This document shows, piece after piece, positions 53,270-62,812 of a stretch of 64,000 nucleotides of DNA; position 1 is the stretch's first letter; the number at the start of each line of letters is the position of its first letter. The notes beneath the pieces were generated by a model, which saw only the letters and a program-made list of their open reading frames with translations, was not told the DNA's origin and searched no databases. The translations under genes and the position numbers were made by a program. The stretch comes from Carboxylicivirga mesophila (GTDB taxonomy: Bacteria; Bacteroidota; Bacteroidia; Bacteroidales; Marinilabiliaceae), in contig NZ_JAGUCN010000024.1 in the NCBI RefSeq assembly GCF_018271975.1, positions 1-64,000 of the forward strand, read 5' to 3'.

Positions 53270-54775
53270 ATGAAAATACATTATATAATTGGGTACCTGT
53301 TGATGGCTGTTATCTTATCAGCATGTAACAACAGTCCCCAGTCAACACATGATGCACATAGTCATGATGATATGACTATTCCATACACCGGTTATTCAGA
53401 GAGTGTGGAAATTTTTGTGGATGCACAGCCTTTAGCCGTTGGGGCTAATTCGCAGCTGATTGTGCATATAACGGACCTGAAATCGTTTAAGCCTGTTGAT
53501 ATTCAGGATATAACCATATCACTAGTTATTGGAACAAAAGGTGTGAGGATTAAAAGTGAATCACCTGTTCAGCAGGGTATATTCAAAGTTGTAATTCAAC
53601 CAACAACCGCTGGTGCCGGGCAACTCCGTTTTGAATTTAATAAGGATGGGGCAGTGCATCAGGTGCTTATTCCTGACGTAAAAGTATATTCTAATGAACA
53701 CGATGCTGTTCACCTGGCAGAAGAAGATCTGCCATCATCTCCCAATGCCATTGCATTTACTAAGGAACAATCCTGGAAGGTTGAGTTTGAAACCCGGCAG
53801 GTGCAACGCATACCTTTTGGTGCTGTTATTAAGGTGCCGGCTAAAGTAAGTGCATCACCCATCAATCAGCGAATTGTGGTGGCCAAATCATCAGGTATTG
53901 TTCTGTTTACCTCAGGTATTATATCTGTTGGTCAAAAACTGAACAAAGGGGAATGGGCATTTACTATTGCCGGACAAGGCTTAACGGAGAATAATTCAGT
54001 TCTGCGTCTGCAAGAGGCCAAAGTGGAATATGAGACTGCGAAATCTGATTATGACAGGGATAGACGCTTGTATGAGAAAAAAATTGTTTCAGAACGCTCA
54101 CTGCTTGAGTCAAAGGCGCGTTATGAAAAGGCATCAACACAATGGAATAATCTTCAAAGTGCTATTGGAACAAAGGGTGAGAAGGTGCGGGCTCCTGGTA
54201 AAGGGTTAGTTCATGCGGTTCATGTACAGAATGGAGAGTTTGTATCGGCTGGTACGCCCCTGTTTACTATTGTTGAAAATAAACGAATGCTGTTAACTGC
54301 AATGGTAAGACTAAGTAAGGTGGCCGAACTGTCTGCCATTAATGACGCTACCATCGAAACGAATTCGGGAGAGGTGTATGAGCTGCAGGATTTAAACGGA
54401 CGGATTGTTTCTGTTGCCCAGTCAATTAACGAAGAGGCTTATTTATTACCTGTAACAATTGAAGTTGACTATAATCACGATCTTTTAAGTAGTGGTTTTG
54501 TAAACGTGTACTTGAAATCTGATGAAACAAATGAAGAGATAGTTGTCCCGGAAACGGCTCTCGTTGAGATGCAAGGCTTATTCTTTGTATACGTGCAGTT
54601 AACTCCTGAACTGTTCGAACGTCAACAGGTAAAGCCTGGAAAAAGTGATGGCCGGAATTGTCTTATTCAAGCGGGTTTGACAGGCAGGGAGCGTATTGTA
54701 ACCAAAGGAGCTACCTTGGTGAAACTGGCAGCTGTATCTAATACTGTTGACGCCCATGCCGGGCATGTACATTAG
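53270..54775 (+). CDS. Heavy-metal efflux RND adaptor (CusB/CzcB-like)
   Basis: 501 residues from the ATG at 53270 (the frame also has a TTG one codon earlier): lipoprotein signal (ILSAC), a His/Asp-rich segment STHDAHSHDDMT, an N-terminal immunoglobulin-like domain, and the membrane-fusion core of barrel-sandwich hybrid, helical hairpin (about 245-305, LRLQEAKVEYETAKSDYDRDRRLYEKK) and beta-barrel. It ends in AHAGHVH, His-rich again. It bridges the inner-membrane pump and the outer-membrane channel and presumably delivers metal. 11 bp before the pump gene. Confidence 0.88.
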   Translation: MKIHYIIGYLLMAVILSACNNSPQSTHDAHSHDDMTIPYTGYSESVEIFVDAQPLAVGANSQLIVHITDLKSFKPVDIQDITISLVIGTKGVRIKSESPVQQGIFKVVIQPTTAGAGQLRFEFNKDGAVHQVLIPDVKVYSNEHDAVHLAEEDLPSSPNAIAFTKEQSWKVEFETRQVQRIPFGAVIKVPAKVSASPINQRIVVAKSSGIVLFTSGIISVGQKLNKGEWAFTIAGQGLTENNSVLRLQEAKVEYETAKSDYDRDRRLYEKKIVSERSLLESKARYEKASTQWNNLQSAIGTKGEKVRAPGKGLVHAVHVQNGEFVSAGTPLFTIVENKRMLLTAMVRLSKVAELSAINDATIETNSGEVYELQDLNGRIVSVAQSINEEAYLLPVTIEVDYNHDLLSSGFVNVYLKSDETNEEIVVPETALVEMQGLFFVYVQLTPELFERQQVKPGKSDGRNCLIQAGLTGRERIVTKGATLVKLAAVSNTVDAHAGHVH

Positions 54776-54786
54776 GAGGACAAGCT

Positions 54787-57700
54787 ATGTTAGATACAAT
54801 CATAAAATTTTCGCTCCACAATAAGCTGATGGTACTTTTGGGAGCAGTAATCCTAATGTTGGGCGGCCTGTATACAGCCAACAATATGGATGTGGATGTA
54901 TTCCCGGATTTGACTGCCCCAACAGTGGTGGTGATGACCGATGCCCATGGCAAGGCAGCTGAAGAGGTGGAGCGCCTGGTGACATTCCCAATTGAGACGG
55001 CTGTTAATGGCGCTACTGATGTGAGAAGAGTGCGCTCGGCCAGCTCACATGGCTTTTCGTTTGTATGGGTTGAGTTCGATTGGGGAACAGATGTGTTTAG
55101 AGCAAGGCAGATTGTCAGTGAGAAACTGGTGACTTTGGCTGGTCAACTGCCACTGGGTATCTCTCAGCCGGTTCTGGCGCCTCAGTCAAGTGTTATGGGG
55201 GAAATCCTGTTTATAGGTTTGCAATCTGATAGTACGGATAAGATGACATTGAGGACTATTGCCGATTGGCAGGTGAAGCCTTTGTTGCTGGCAACTGGCG
55301 GAGTCTCTCAGGTAACAATTATTGGAGGTGACTATAAACAGTATAAAGTACTGGCCGATCCGCATAAGATGATGCATTATGGTGTGACATTAGATGAACT
55401 GGCCAATGTGTGTCGTGGTATTAGCCAAAATAGTACCGGAGGAGTTATGCGGGAATATGGTAATGAATATGTTGTTCGTGGAGTCGGGCGAAGTGATGAC
55501 CTTGAGGTATTGGGTAATTCGCTAATCAGACAAAATAACGGACAGCCTGTGTACGTATATGATGTGGCTGATGTTGTTATAGAACCTGCTGTTAAGATGG
55601 GGTACGCTTCTCAGAATGCTACACCGGCGGTAATCTTGTCAATATCAAAGCAGCCGAATACCAATACGCTCGAATTAACCGAGAGGATTGAAGCTAACCT
55701 GCATACACTGTCAGAAACGTTACCCGCTGACGTCAGACTGGATACAAAAATATTTCGCCAGGCTGATTTTATTGAAACATCAGTAAATAATGTGCAACGT
55801 GCTCTTATTGAGGGGGGATTGTTTGTTGTTATCATCCTGTTTTTGTTTTTGGGAAGCTTCAGAACCACAGTTATTTCATTGCTGGCCATTCCCTTGTCTC
55901 TGCTAGGCGCAGTGATCACATTAAAGTATCTGAACCTGAACATAAATACGATGAGCCTTGGTGGTATGGCCATTGCCATTGGTTCGCTGGTAGATGATGC
56001 CATTATTGATGTAGAGAATGTATACAAACGCCTGCGACAGAATCATCAGTTGGCCAAAGAAAAACGTGAATCAACGCTTACAATCGTTTATGAAGCATCA
56101 AAAGAGATTAGAGCTTCCATATTAAATGCGACTTTGATTATTATAGTGGCGTTTGTGCCGCTGTTCTTCTTATCTGGTATGGAAGGGCGTATGTTACGGC
56201 CATTGGGTATTGCTTATATTGTTGCTCTGTTCATGTCGCTAATCATAGCCATGACAACTACTCCGCTATTGTGTCGTTTATTATTGACGGGCGATAATTA
56301 CCTGAACCGTAAAGAAAAAGACAGTCGCTTAACGCGATCTCTGCAAAACGGCTATCAAACATCATTGCATTGGGCTTTGAGGCATAAAGCAGGATTTCTG
56401 ATAGTGTCTGTTATAGCGTTTATTGTATCAATGGGTGTTTTAGGCACTATGGGACGTAGCTTCTTACCTGAATTTAACGAAGGTGCTCTTACTATCTCAG
56501 CTGTCAGTCAGCCTGGTGTTTCTTTAGAGAAGAGTAATGAACTTGGTAATCTCATCGAAACCGAATTGCTGGATATACCTGAGGTCACCAGTACAGCCCG
56601 TCGTACTGGGCGCGGAGAACTGGATGAGCACTCACAAACAACCAATAGTGCAGAGATTGATGTTAATTTTATTGTTGGTGAGCGTGGGCAGGAAGCTTTT
56701 ATGGCTGAAGTACGTCATAGGCTGGCTAATGTGCCTGGAGTAGCCACTACTGTTGGACAGCCATTGGGGCACCGCATTGATCATATGTTGTCGGGTACAC
56801 GGGCTAATATTGCCATCAAGCTGTTTGGGCAGGATTTAAATCAACTGTTTGTGTTAGGTAACCAGCTTAAGGCAGCAATAAGCGATATTGAAGGATTAGT
56901 GGATGTAAATGTTGAACAACAAACCGAAGTTCCGCAGATTCAGATTAAGGCTGATAGAGGTAAGCTGGCCATGTATGGGATCACGCTTAATGAGTTTAAT
57001 GAATTTATAGATGTGGCTTTTGCCGGAGAAAAGCTGGCTGATATATATGAAGGACAGCAGAGTTATGATTTGCTGTTACGCTTCAATCATGATTATACCA
57101 ATTCAATTGAAGGTTTAAAGAAGGCTTTGATTGATGCCGGTGATGGCAAAAAAGTGCCACTCGAAGAAGTGTCTCAAATCAGCTCTGCTGCAGGACCTGG
57201 CATTATCACCCGCGAAAATGTTCAGCGTAAGCTGGTCGTATCCGCGAATGTGGCTGAACGTGATTTAAGAAGTGTAGTAAATGACATCAGGGAAGAGGTG
57301 AAGCAAAAAATAAGCCTGCCTGATGGCTACCGCATAGAGTATGGCGGGCAATTTGAGAGTGAAGCGAAAGCATCGCAAACACTGATGTTGACGTCTTTTA
57401 TGGCTATCTGTATCATCTTCCTCTTGCTGTATCAGGAATTTAAAAACATGCAGTTGGCGGCTATTATACTTATCAACCTGCCACTGGCTTTAATTGGAGG
57501 TGTTTTTGCCATTAAGTTCACATCGGGTATTGTTAGTATTCCAGCTATCATCGGATTTATTACCTTGTTTGGTATTGCTACGCGTAATGGCATATTGCTG
57601 ATATCCAATTATCAGCACATGAAGATAGATAAGTTGGGATTAACTGATCTGGTGGTGCATGGTTCGGTTGATCGTTTAAATCCGATACTTATGACAGCTC

Positions 57701-57897
57701 TTACAGCTGCCCTGGCACTGATACCATTGGCACTAAATGGCGATCAACCCGGAAACGAAATACAAAGCCCGATGGCTAAAGTGATATTGGGCGGTCTGCT
57801 CACTTCTACTTTATTAAATATGTATGTGATACCAATCGTGTATTACCTGTTACAAAAAAGAAAATCAGCTAGTGCTGCGAAAGGAGGTTTGTTATGA
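54787..57897 (+). CDS. CusA/CzcA-family heavy-metal efflux RND pump
   Basis: 1036 residues, twelve helices. The start IIKFSLHNKLMVLLGAVILMLGG and DVFPDLTAPTVVVMTDAHG are typical of heavy-metal RND proteins; GSLVDDAIIDVENVYKRLRQ holds the proton-relay Asp pair in helix 4. The position that gives CusA its first methionine of the Cu/Ag site (EGDLLYMPTT region) reads EGALTISAVS here, so a CusA-type Met triad is not evident; the cation may rather be Zn, Co, Ni or Cd. Substrate is therefore open. It overlaps the channel gene by 4 bp. Confidence 0.9.
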   Translation: MLDTIIKFSLHNKLMVLLGAVILMLGGLYTANNMDVDVFPDLTAPTVVVMTDAHGKAAEEVERLVTFPIETAVNGATDVRRVRSASSHGFSFVWVEFDWGTDVFRARQIVSEKLVTLAGQLPLGISQPVLAPQSSVMGEILFIGLQSDSTDKMTLRTIADWQVKPLLLATGGVSQVTIIGGDYKQYKVLADPHKMMHYGVTLDELANVCRGISQNSTGGVMREYGNEYVVRGVGRSDDLEVLGNSLIRQNNGQPVYVYDVADVVIEPAVKMGYASQNATPAVILSISKQPNTNTLELTERIEANLHTLSETLPADVRLDTKIFRQADFIETSVNNVQRALIEGGLFVVIILFLFLGSFRTTVISLLAIPLSLLGAVITLKYLNLNINTMSLGGMAIAIGSLVDDAIIDVENVYKRLRQNHQLAKEKRESTLTIVYEASKEIRASILNATLIIIVAFVPLFFLSGMEGRMLRPLGIAYIVALFMSLIIAMTTTPLLCRLLLTGDNYLNRKEKDSRLTRSLQNGYQTSLHWALRHKAGFLIVSVIAFIVSMGVLGTMGRSFLPEFNEGALTISAVSQPGVSLEKSNELGNLIETELLDIPEVTSTARRTGRGELDEHSQTTNSAEIDVNFIVGERGQEAFMAEVRHRLANVPGVATTVGQPLGHRIDHMLSGTRANIAIKLFGQDLNQLFVLGNQLKAAISDIEGLVDVNVEQQTEVPQIQIKADRGKLAMYGITLNEFNEFIDVAFAGEKLADIYEGQQSYDLLLRFNHDYTNSIEGLKKALIDAGDGKKVPLEEVSQISSAAGPGIITRENVQRKLVVSANVAERDLRSVVNDIREEVKQKISLPDGYRIEYGGQFESEAKASQTLMLTSFMAICIIFLLLYQEFKNMQLAAIILINLPLALIGGVFAIKFTSGIVSIPAIIGFITLFGIATRNGILLISNYQHMKIDKLGLTDLVVHGSVDRLNPILMTALTAALALIPLALNGDQPGNEIQSPMAKVILGGLLTSTLLNMYVIPIVYYLLQKRKSASAAKGGLL

Positions 57898-59072
57898 AGC
57901 GTTTATTGATTTTAAACTTACTATTGGTATCTATACACCTGGCAGGTCAAAATTCCATTCCGCAGTTGATTGAACAGGTGGAGCTGAATAATCTGATGTT
58001 GAAATCGCTGCGGGCACAAACTGACGCACTCATTATGGGCAATAAAACGGGGATGAATCCCTCCAATCCTGAAGTGGAGTACATCTACCAGTGGGGTAAT
58101 ACCAACCAGTTGGGTAATAAGCAGGAGTTTCATGTCAGACAGAGTTTTGACTTTCCTACTGCTTATCGCTATCGCAAGCAAATGAGAGAAAATCTTAATG
58201 AGCAGGCCGAAATGCAATACCTCCATGCTTATAATAGAGTGATGCTCTCTGCTCAACAGGTTCTATACAGATTGATCTACCAGAATGCGCTGGAAGAGGA
58301 GTTTCAGAAACGATTGAAGCATGCTGAACAAATTGCGAAGGCTTACCAGCTGAAGTTTGAAGAAGGGGATGCCAATATATTGGAGCTAAACAAGGCCAAT
58401 ATTAATTTGCTTAATGCCCGCAATGCTCTTGCCCGGATTCAGTCCGACAAGCAACTGCAGGAAGAGCAACTGCAGCAAATCAATGGTGGTATAGCTATTG
58501 AGTTTAACACAAAGTTGTGGCCATTAGCGCCACTGCCCGAAAATTACGATGACTGGTTTAATGCTAATGCCGATATCATACCGTTACTAGGTAGTTTGCA
58601 AGATGGACTGGAAGCTAACCGATATAATGAGAAGCTAAATAAAGCGATGTACTTGCCTAAACTAACAGGTGGCTATAGTGCCGAAACGGGTGCTGTAGAT
58701 AAATTCCGCGGTGTGAATGTCGGATTAACGATTCCGTTGTGGGAAAATAAGAATACAGTAAAAGAAGCCAGGCTAACTACACTGGCATTGGAAAATCAGA
58801 TGGCTGATACGCGTTTACAACTTTATCACGGGTTAAAAGCAATTTATTTAAAAGCCGGTAACATGAAGGCTGTTGCAGCAGATTACCGAAGTGCCATGGA
58901 AGCACTGAACAATACTGAACTGCTGCAGATAGCCCTTGAAAATGGTGAGATAAGTATTCTGGAATATATGATGGAGTTAGGTATTTACTATGAGGCTGTG
59001 GAAAATGCGCTTAATGCCGAACTGGATTATTACCTGAGTGTGGCACAAATGAATGCTTTCCAGATAAACTGA
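57894..59072 (+). CDS. TolC-family outer-membrane efflux channel
   Basis: 392 residues with a signal peptide (to about residue 18, LAGQN) and long helical stretches with the OEP repeat pattern (FEEGDANILELNKANINLLNARN... and LALENGEISILEYMMELGIYYEAVENAL), forming part of the trimeric channel. Shorter than E. coli TolC but normal for CusC-like proteins of Bacteroidota. The ATGA overlap with the pump gene ties it into the operon, which ends at a strong terminator. Confidence 0.88.
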   Translation: MKRLLILNLLLVSIHLAGQNSIPQLIEQVELNNLMLKSLRAQTDALIMGNKTGMNPSNPEVEYIYQWGNTNQLGNKQEFHVRQSFDFPTAYRYRKQMRENLNEQAEMQYLHAYNRVMLSAQQVLYRLIYQNALEEEFQKRLKHAEQIAKAYQLKFEEGDANILELNKANINLLNARNALARIQSDKQLQEEQLQQINGGIAIEFNTKLWPLAPLPENYDDWFNANADIIPLLGSLQDGLEANRYNEKLNKAMYLPKLTGGYSAETGAVDKFRGVNVGLTIPLWENKNTVKEARLTTLALENQMADTRLQLYHGLKAIYLKAGNMKAVAADYRSAMEALNNTELLQIALENGEISILEYMMELGIYYEAVENALNAELDYYLSVAQMNAFQIN

Positions 59073-59092
59073 TAAAGCGTGAGATATGTAAT

Positions 59093-59136
59093 AAACCGTT
59101 CCTGTAGTTAATGTTGGACAGGAACGGTTTTTTTCT
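59093..59136 (+). terminator. Intrinsic terminator of the metal efflux operon
   Basis: Perfect 13-bp stem (59093-59105 with 59118-59130), 12-nt loop, then T-run. Confidence 0.93.
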
Positions 59137-59147
59137 TAATCAGGTAA

Positions 59148-59498
59148 TTAACCGCCGGCCTTTTTGACTTTGTAGCCATCGTTTTTAAGTAACTCAACTA
59201 CTTTATCTCTAAAATCGCCCTGTATCAATATCTCACCATTTTTGGCAGAGCCACCAACGCCGCATTTACTTTTAAGCATTTTACCCAGCTCTTTCAGGTC
59301 ATCTTCATGGCCAATAAAGCCGGTTATCAGGGTTACTTTTTTGCCACCTCGTTGCTTCTTGTCAAGCATCACTCGTAAATCCTGTTCCCGTGGTTCAAGC
59401 GTTTCTTCCTGTTCATCCTCGTTATATTGGTACTCAAAATCCTGGTTGGTTGAAAAAACAACACCATCCAGGTTTTTCCACTTCTTTTTCTTTGCCAT
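59148..59498 (-). CDS. SUI1/eIF1-family translation factor (YciH-like)
   Basis: 116 residues from the ATG at 59496-59498 (MAKKKKWKNLDGVVFST). The SUI1 fold is in the C-terminal 80 residues: RGGKKVTLITGF, KELGKMLKSKCGVGGSAKNGEILIQGDFRDKVVELL. Bacterial YciH-type proteins bind the small ribosomal subunit and influence start-site fidelity. A perfect -7 box (TACATTTG, minus strand 59517-59524) falls just upstream of this start, so the longer frame from 59555 would begin before the promoter and is rejected. Confidence 0.92.
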   Translation of the reverse strand: MAKKKKWKNLDGVVFSTNQDFEYQYNEDEQEETLEPREQDLRVMLDKKQRGGKKVTLITGFIGHEDDLKELGKMLKSKCGVGGSAKNGEILIQGDFRDKVVELLKNDGYKVKKAGG

Positions 59499-59577
59499 CT
59501 TTGTAATGTGTTTTTGCAAATGTAATAACAAACGAAGGATTAGTTTAAATTCCACGAACCATTCTTTATAGTAGGCT

Positions 59578-60276
59578 ATGAATAAGATACCGGGAATAAA
59601 AGTGATTGCTTTTGATGCGGATGATACACTCTGGGAAAATGAAACCTTCTTCAGAGAAGCCGAAAATCAATTTGCCGAACTGATAAAAGACTATGCACCC
59701 AGAGACGAGGTGCTTCGGATTTTATACGAAGTAGAGATGGCCAACATGCCGGTTTATGGTTATGGTATCAAAGCTTTTATTTTATCACTGATTGAAACAG
59801 CTCAGTTCTTGTCCGGTTATCGTATTACAGCGCGCCAAACCAGCGAATTGATTGACCTGGGTAAAGAGATGCTGAACAAGCCGGTTGTGTTACTTGATGG
59901 TGTTGAAGAGGTATTGCAAACCTTGCATGGAAAGTATAAGCTGATTGTGGCCACCAAAGGCGATTTGCTGGATCAGGAGCGGAAACTAAAAAAGTCGGGC
60001 TTACTCCAATATTTTCACCATATTGAGGTGATGAGTGATAAGCATACGGAGGCCTACCGGTCATTAATAGCTCACCTTGACTGTCAGCCCAAGGAAGTGC
60101 TGATGGTTGGAAATTCGCTCAAGTCAGATGTATTGCCCATTTTGGAATGTGGCGGATGGGGGGGACATATTCCGTTTCATACCACCTGGCATCACGAGCT
60201 GGTGACCGATGAGGTGGTGTCCGAACAATTCTATGAACTTACGTCTATAAAGCAATTGCCAGAGTTGGTTTTGTAG
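59578..60276 (+). CDS. HAD-family hydrolase
   Basis: 232 residues; HAD motif I AFDADDTLWENE (Asp nucleophile and general acid), motif II VATKGD, motif III Lys followed by VGNSLKSDVLPILECGGWGG (motif IV). The cap is small and helical. Probably a phosphatase acting on small molecules; relatives are annotated as 'HAD family hydrolase' without firm substrate. Not close enough to MurNAc-6-P phosphatase (MupP) to call. It transcribes divergently from the SUI1 gene. Confidence 0.85.
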   Translation: MNKIPGIKVIAFDADDTLWENETFFREAENQFAELIKDYAPRDEVLRILYEVEMANMPVYGYGIKAFILSLIETAQFLSGYRITARQTSELIDLGKEMLNKPVVLLDGVEEVLQTLHGKYKLIVATKGDLLDQERKLKKSGLLQYFHHIEVMSDKHTEAYRSLIAHLDCQPKEVLMVGNSLKSDVLPILECGGWGGHIPFHTTWHHELVTDEVVSEQFYELTSIKQLPELVL

Positions 60277-60678
60277 AAAAGAATTGAACGCAATTAGGGG
60301 TGTATCTATAGATTGGTGGTATAGGTGAGCGAATTTTACTATGTGATTGAATGGGAGTATTTTGTGATTTCGATACGTTGTGCAGTTTTTTACTAACAGA
60401 GCTTCGTCCCCTGGCGGTGTCCTAAATTGTTAGCTAATAGGTGCTCTATTAATGTTCAACCCCATCCGGGGTTGTATCATACTAGCAGATGGTGTTTTAT
60501 TAAGTTTCGACCCCATCCGGGGTCGCATATTGCAGGCTTGTGAGCTTTATTACTTTGCTCATCATTATCCTCCATCGTCGGTCCCCTGTCTTCAGTCCCT
60601 ATTCTTTCTAAAACTTTGTTAAAAACGACTACAATGCCGAACAAAGCTATTCATGCGTTGGTTTCTCACTAATAAAAA
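60277..60678. other. Intergenic region with palindromic repeats
   Basis: No gene between the HAD hydrolase and DUF2721. The stretch contains two related palindromes at about 60440-60530 (described separately) and further degenerate GTCCCCT-containing fragments at about 60405 and 60580. The rest is AT-rich without terminators or promoters that I could support. Confidence 0.6.
60440..60528. repeat. Two tandem copies of a palindromic (REP-like) repeat
   Basis: Each copy is about 40 bp: a variable GGTG..TATTAA lead-in and a perfect 7-bp stem with ATCC loop. Copy 1 stem 60457-60463/60468-60474, copy 2 stem 60508-60514/60519-60525; period 51 bp. The copies differ in the stem at one position pair (A-T versus G-C), a compensatory change that keeps the palindrome. 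REP-like elements of this type, sometimes mobilised by IS200-like RAYT transposases, are the best parallel. No transposase in the window. Confidence 0.7.
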
Positions 60679-61095
60679 ATGATTATGGAAGCCTTAACAT
60701 TAACAACTCCTGCATTGCTGTTTTCAGCAGTATCACTCATCTTATTAGCTTATACCAACCGTTTTTTAGGCTATGCAAGCCTGGTGCGTCAACTTTACGA
60801 GAAGCTAAAGGCCAATCCGGATCAGGTATTACTTGATCAGATAATGAACCTTCGGAAGCGCTTATACCTCATAAAAAACATGCAGTTATTGGGTGTTGCA
60901 AGCCTTATGTTTTGTGTCCTTTCTATGTTTCTTATCTACATCGAAGTTTTTTTACCCGCTGCTTATGCTTTTGGTCTGGGACTTCTTTTATTGATTATCT
61001 CCTTATTGTTATCTGGTTGGGAAATTAAAATATCGGTAAAAGCACTTGATTTGCACTTGAATGATATGGAGCACTTTGGTGAAGACAATTCGTAA
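60679..61095 (+). CDS. DUF2721-family membrane protein
   Basis: 138 residues with three hydrophobic helices (about 8-26, 72-92 and 97-117) separated by a charged helix of about 45 residues (ANRFLGYASLVRQLYEKLK-type region). Matches the DUF2721 layout of small membrane proteins of unknown function. ATG at 60679 or 60685. No operon partner. Confidence 0.75.
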   Translation: MIMEALTLTTPALLFSAVSLILLAYTNRFLGYASLVRQLYEKLKANPDQVLLDQIMNLRKRLYLIKNMQLLGVASLMFCVLSMFLIYIEVFLPAAYAFGLGLLLLIISLLLSGWEIKISVKALDLHLNDMEHFGEDNS

Positions 61096-61206
61096 GTAGA
61101 TCAGGCAGTTCATTAAGCAATATCCATTAATAAAAGCAAACGAACGTTAATGGCATCATATATGGCACAGGCTTTGATAATCACTTCGCGTTAAAACTGA
61201 TTTAGT

Positions 61207-61881
61207 ATGAAGAATAAATTTATCAACCTAAGTGTATTGGCTTTGCTCGCACTGGGTGTAATAGCTTGTTCAGATGATGATAGCCAATCTCCTGAATCAA
61301 AAAACGCTACATTGTTGATGAAATCATCAGCTGTGAACCTTAAAACGGCTTACGAAATAACCTTCGCGGAGGCAACAATACACGTTGAAGAGGTTGAATT
61401 TGAGTCATTGGAAATTGATGGTGACGATTTTGATGTAGATTTTGAAGGACCTTTTGCAATTGATTTGTTGACCGGTAATAGCCAGCCTAAGATTCCAACT
61501 GCTTATCTGTTGCCAGGTAAGTATGAGGAGGTAGAGGTAGAGTTAGATGATGATATATCACCAAATATTCAGGTGGCAGGTAGTCAGTACATTGATGAGG
61601 AAAATTCAATTGACTTCGTATTTACGGCCGATGAAGATATTGATTTCGAAGCTGAGGCAGAAGATATTGGTCAGACTTACTTATTCGAAGTAGTAGAGGG
61701 TGAGAACATTAACATCGTTATGGAATTTAAACTTAACGAATGGTTTAAAGGTGTTGAGTTCTCGTCAGGTATAGCTAATGGAGAAGGTGTTGTAGTAGTT
61801 AGCAAAACGGAAAATGAACAATTGTACCAGCAGATCATTCGCAATATTGAGCAATCAAAATTGCTGGTGTATGCTGATTAA
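61207..61881 (+). CDS. Acidic lipoprotein (DUF4382-like)
   Basis: 224 residues: lipoprotein signal (LGVIAC, Cys21), then an unusually acidic mature part (many DDD/EVE/EAEAED tracts). The strand pattern AYEITFAEATIHVEEVEFESLEI and LLPGKYEEVEVELDD recalls DUF4382 proteins such as the one at 31337, but the match is loose. Presumably envelope-anchored. Its function is unknown. Confidence 0.65.
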   Translation: MKNKFINLSVLALLALGVIACSDDDSQSPESKNATLLMKSSAVNLKTAYEITFAEATIHVEEVEFESLEIDGDDFDVDFEGPFAIDLLTGNSQPKIPTAYLLPGKYEEVEVELDDDISPNIQVAGSQYIDEENSIDFVFTADEDIDFEAEAEDIGQTYLFEVVEGENINIVMEFKLNEWFKGVEFSSGIANGEGVVVVSKTENEQLYQQIIRNIEQSKLLVYAD

Positions 61882-61902
61882 GCCATAGTGTATTAATAAA
61901 AG

Positions 61903-61938
61903 AATGCCACAGTTCATTATGAGCTGTGGCATTTTTTA
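61903..61938. terminator. Shared terminator between the acidic lipoprotein gene and speB
   Basis: Perfect 10-bp stem (61903-61912 with 61924-61933), 11-nt loop, T-run on the plus strand; also T-rich on the minus strand. Confidence 0.9.
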
Positions 61939-61954
61939 TTGTAAACATTGATTG

Positions 61955-62812
61955 TTATTTCTTGGCAAAAAACTTGTAGGATATGAGTTTGTAATAGAGC
62001 TTGGCTACCAGAAAATCAGGTGCATGTAAGCCATCAATAGGCGCAAACTCTACAATGTCAAAACCCACAATATTCTTCTTTTCAAATACCCTTTTTAGAA
62101 AACGCATGGTGGTATCCCACGACAAGCCACCAGGCTCAGGTGTCCCTGTAGATGGCATTATAGACGGGTCAAAAGCATCCAGATCAATGGTTAGGTAAAC
62201 ATCATCAGTCATTAACTCAATGCAATTATCCATCCATTCTTCGGTACCATAAATATTTTCAGCAAAGAAACACTTTTCTTTATTTATAAAAGGCTTCTCA
62301 ATAACATCCATACTGCGGATACCAACCTGCACCAGGTTAGTTGTTTTGGAGGCCTTGTGCAGGGCACATGCGTGATTGTATTCACTTCCCATGTATGATG
62401 GACGAAGATCTGAGTGCGCATCCAGTTGCAATACTGTCAGGTTATCGTATTTCTCACGATAGGCCTCAATAGCACCAATGCTTACCGAATGTTCGCCACC
62501 AAAGAAGGTGATGAACTTATTAAGTTCAAGCAGCTCTTTTGTTTTGGCATACACTGCTTCATACACCTGTTCAGGGCTCCGGTTTTCATCAATGGCTGGC
62601 AGAATGTGAATACCCTTCTGATATACTTCTGAGTCGGTTTCAATATCATAAAACTCAAGGTTGGGAGTGGTATTGATAAATACCTCAAAGCCCTTATCGG
62701 CACCTTTACCCCAGGTGCTGGTGCCATCGTATGGTATAGGTTGAAGCAGTATTTCTGCCTCATCCAGCGATATGTATTTATCGTCTATATCTCCAAAAAT
62801 CCTAGTCTTCAT
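61955..62812 (-). CDS. speB: Agmatinase (ureohydrolase family)
   Basis: Hydrolyses agmatine to putrescine and urea, Mn-dependent. 285 residues with the three metal motifs: FGGEHSVSIG, LQLDAHSDLR and the TIDLDAFDPSIMPSTGTPEPGG stretch (quoted only for its DxDxxDP core). Its first codons overlap the 3' end of the speA gene by 11 bp, so the two are translationally coupled. This, with speA, gives an arginine-to-putrescine route. Alternative: another ureohydrolase (arginase), but the neighbour makes agmatinase most likely. Confidence 0.9.
   Translation of the reverse strand: MKTRIFGDIDDKYISLDEAEILLQPIPYDGTSTWGKGADKGFEVFINTTPNLEFYDIETDSEVYQKGIHILPAIDENRSPEQVYEAVYAKTKELLELNKFITFFGGEHSVSIGAIEAYREKYDNLTVLQLDAHSDLRPSYMGSEYNHACALHKASKTTNLVQVGIRSMDVIEKPFINKEKCFFAENIYGTEEWMDNCIELMTDDVYLTIDLDAFDPSIMPSTGTPEPGGLSWDTTMRFLKRVFEKKNIVGFDIVEFAPIDGLHAPDFLVAKLYYKLISYKFFAKK

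Noticed and set aside
59578-60276. HAD hydrolase as MupP, the missing MurNAc-6-phosphate phosphatase of the recycling route
   Set aside because: It lies 9 kb away in another unit and has no specific features of MupP; a generic HAD call is safer.
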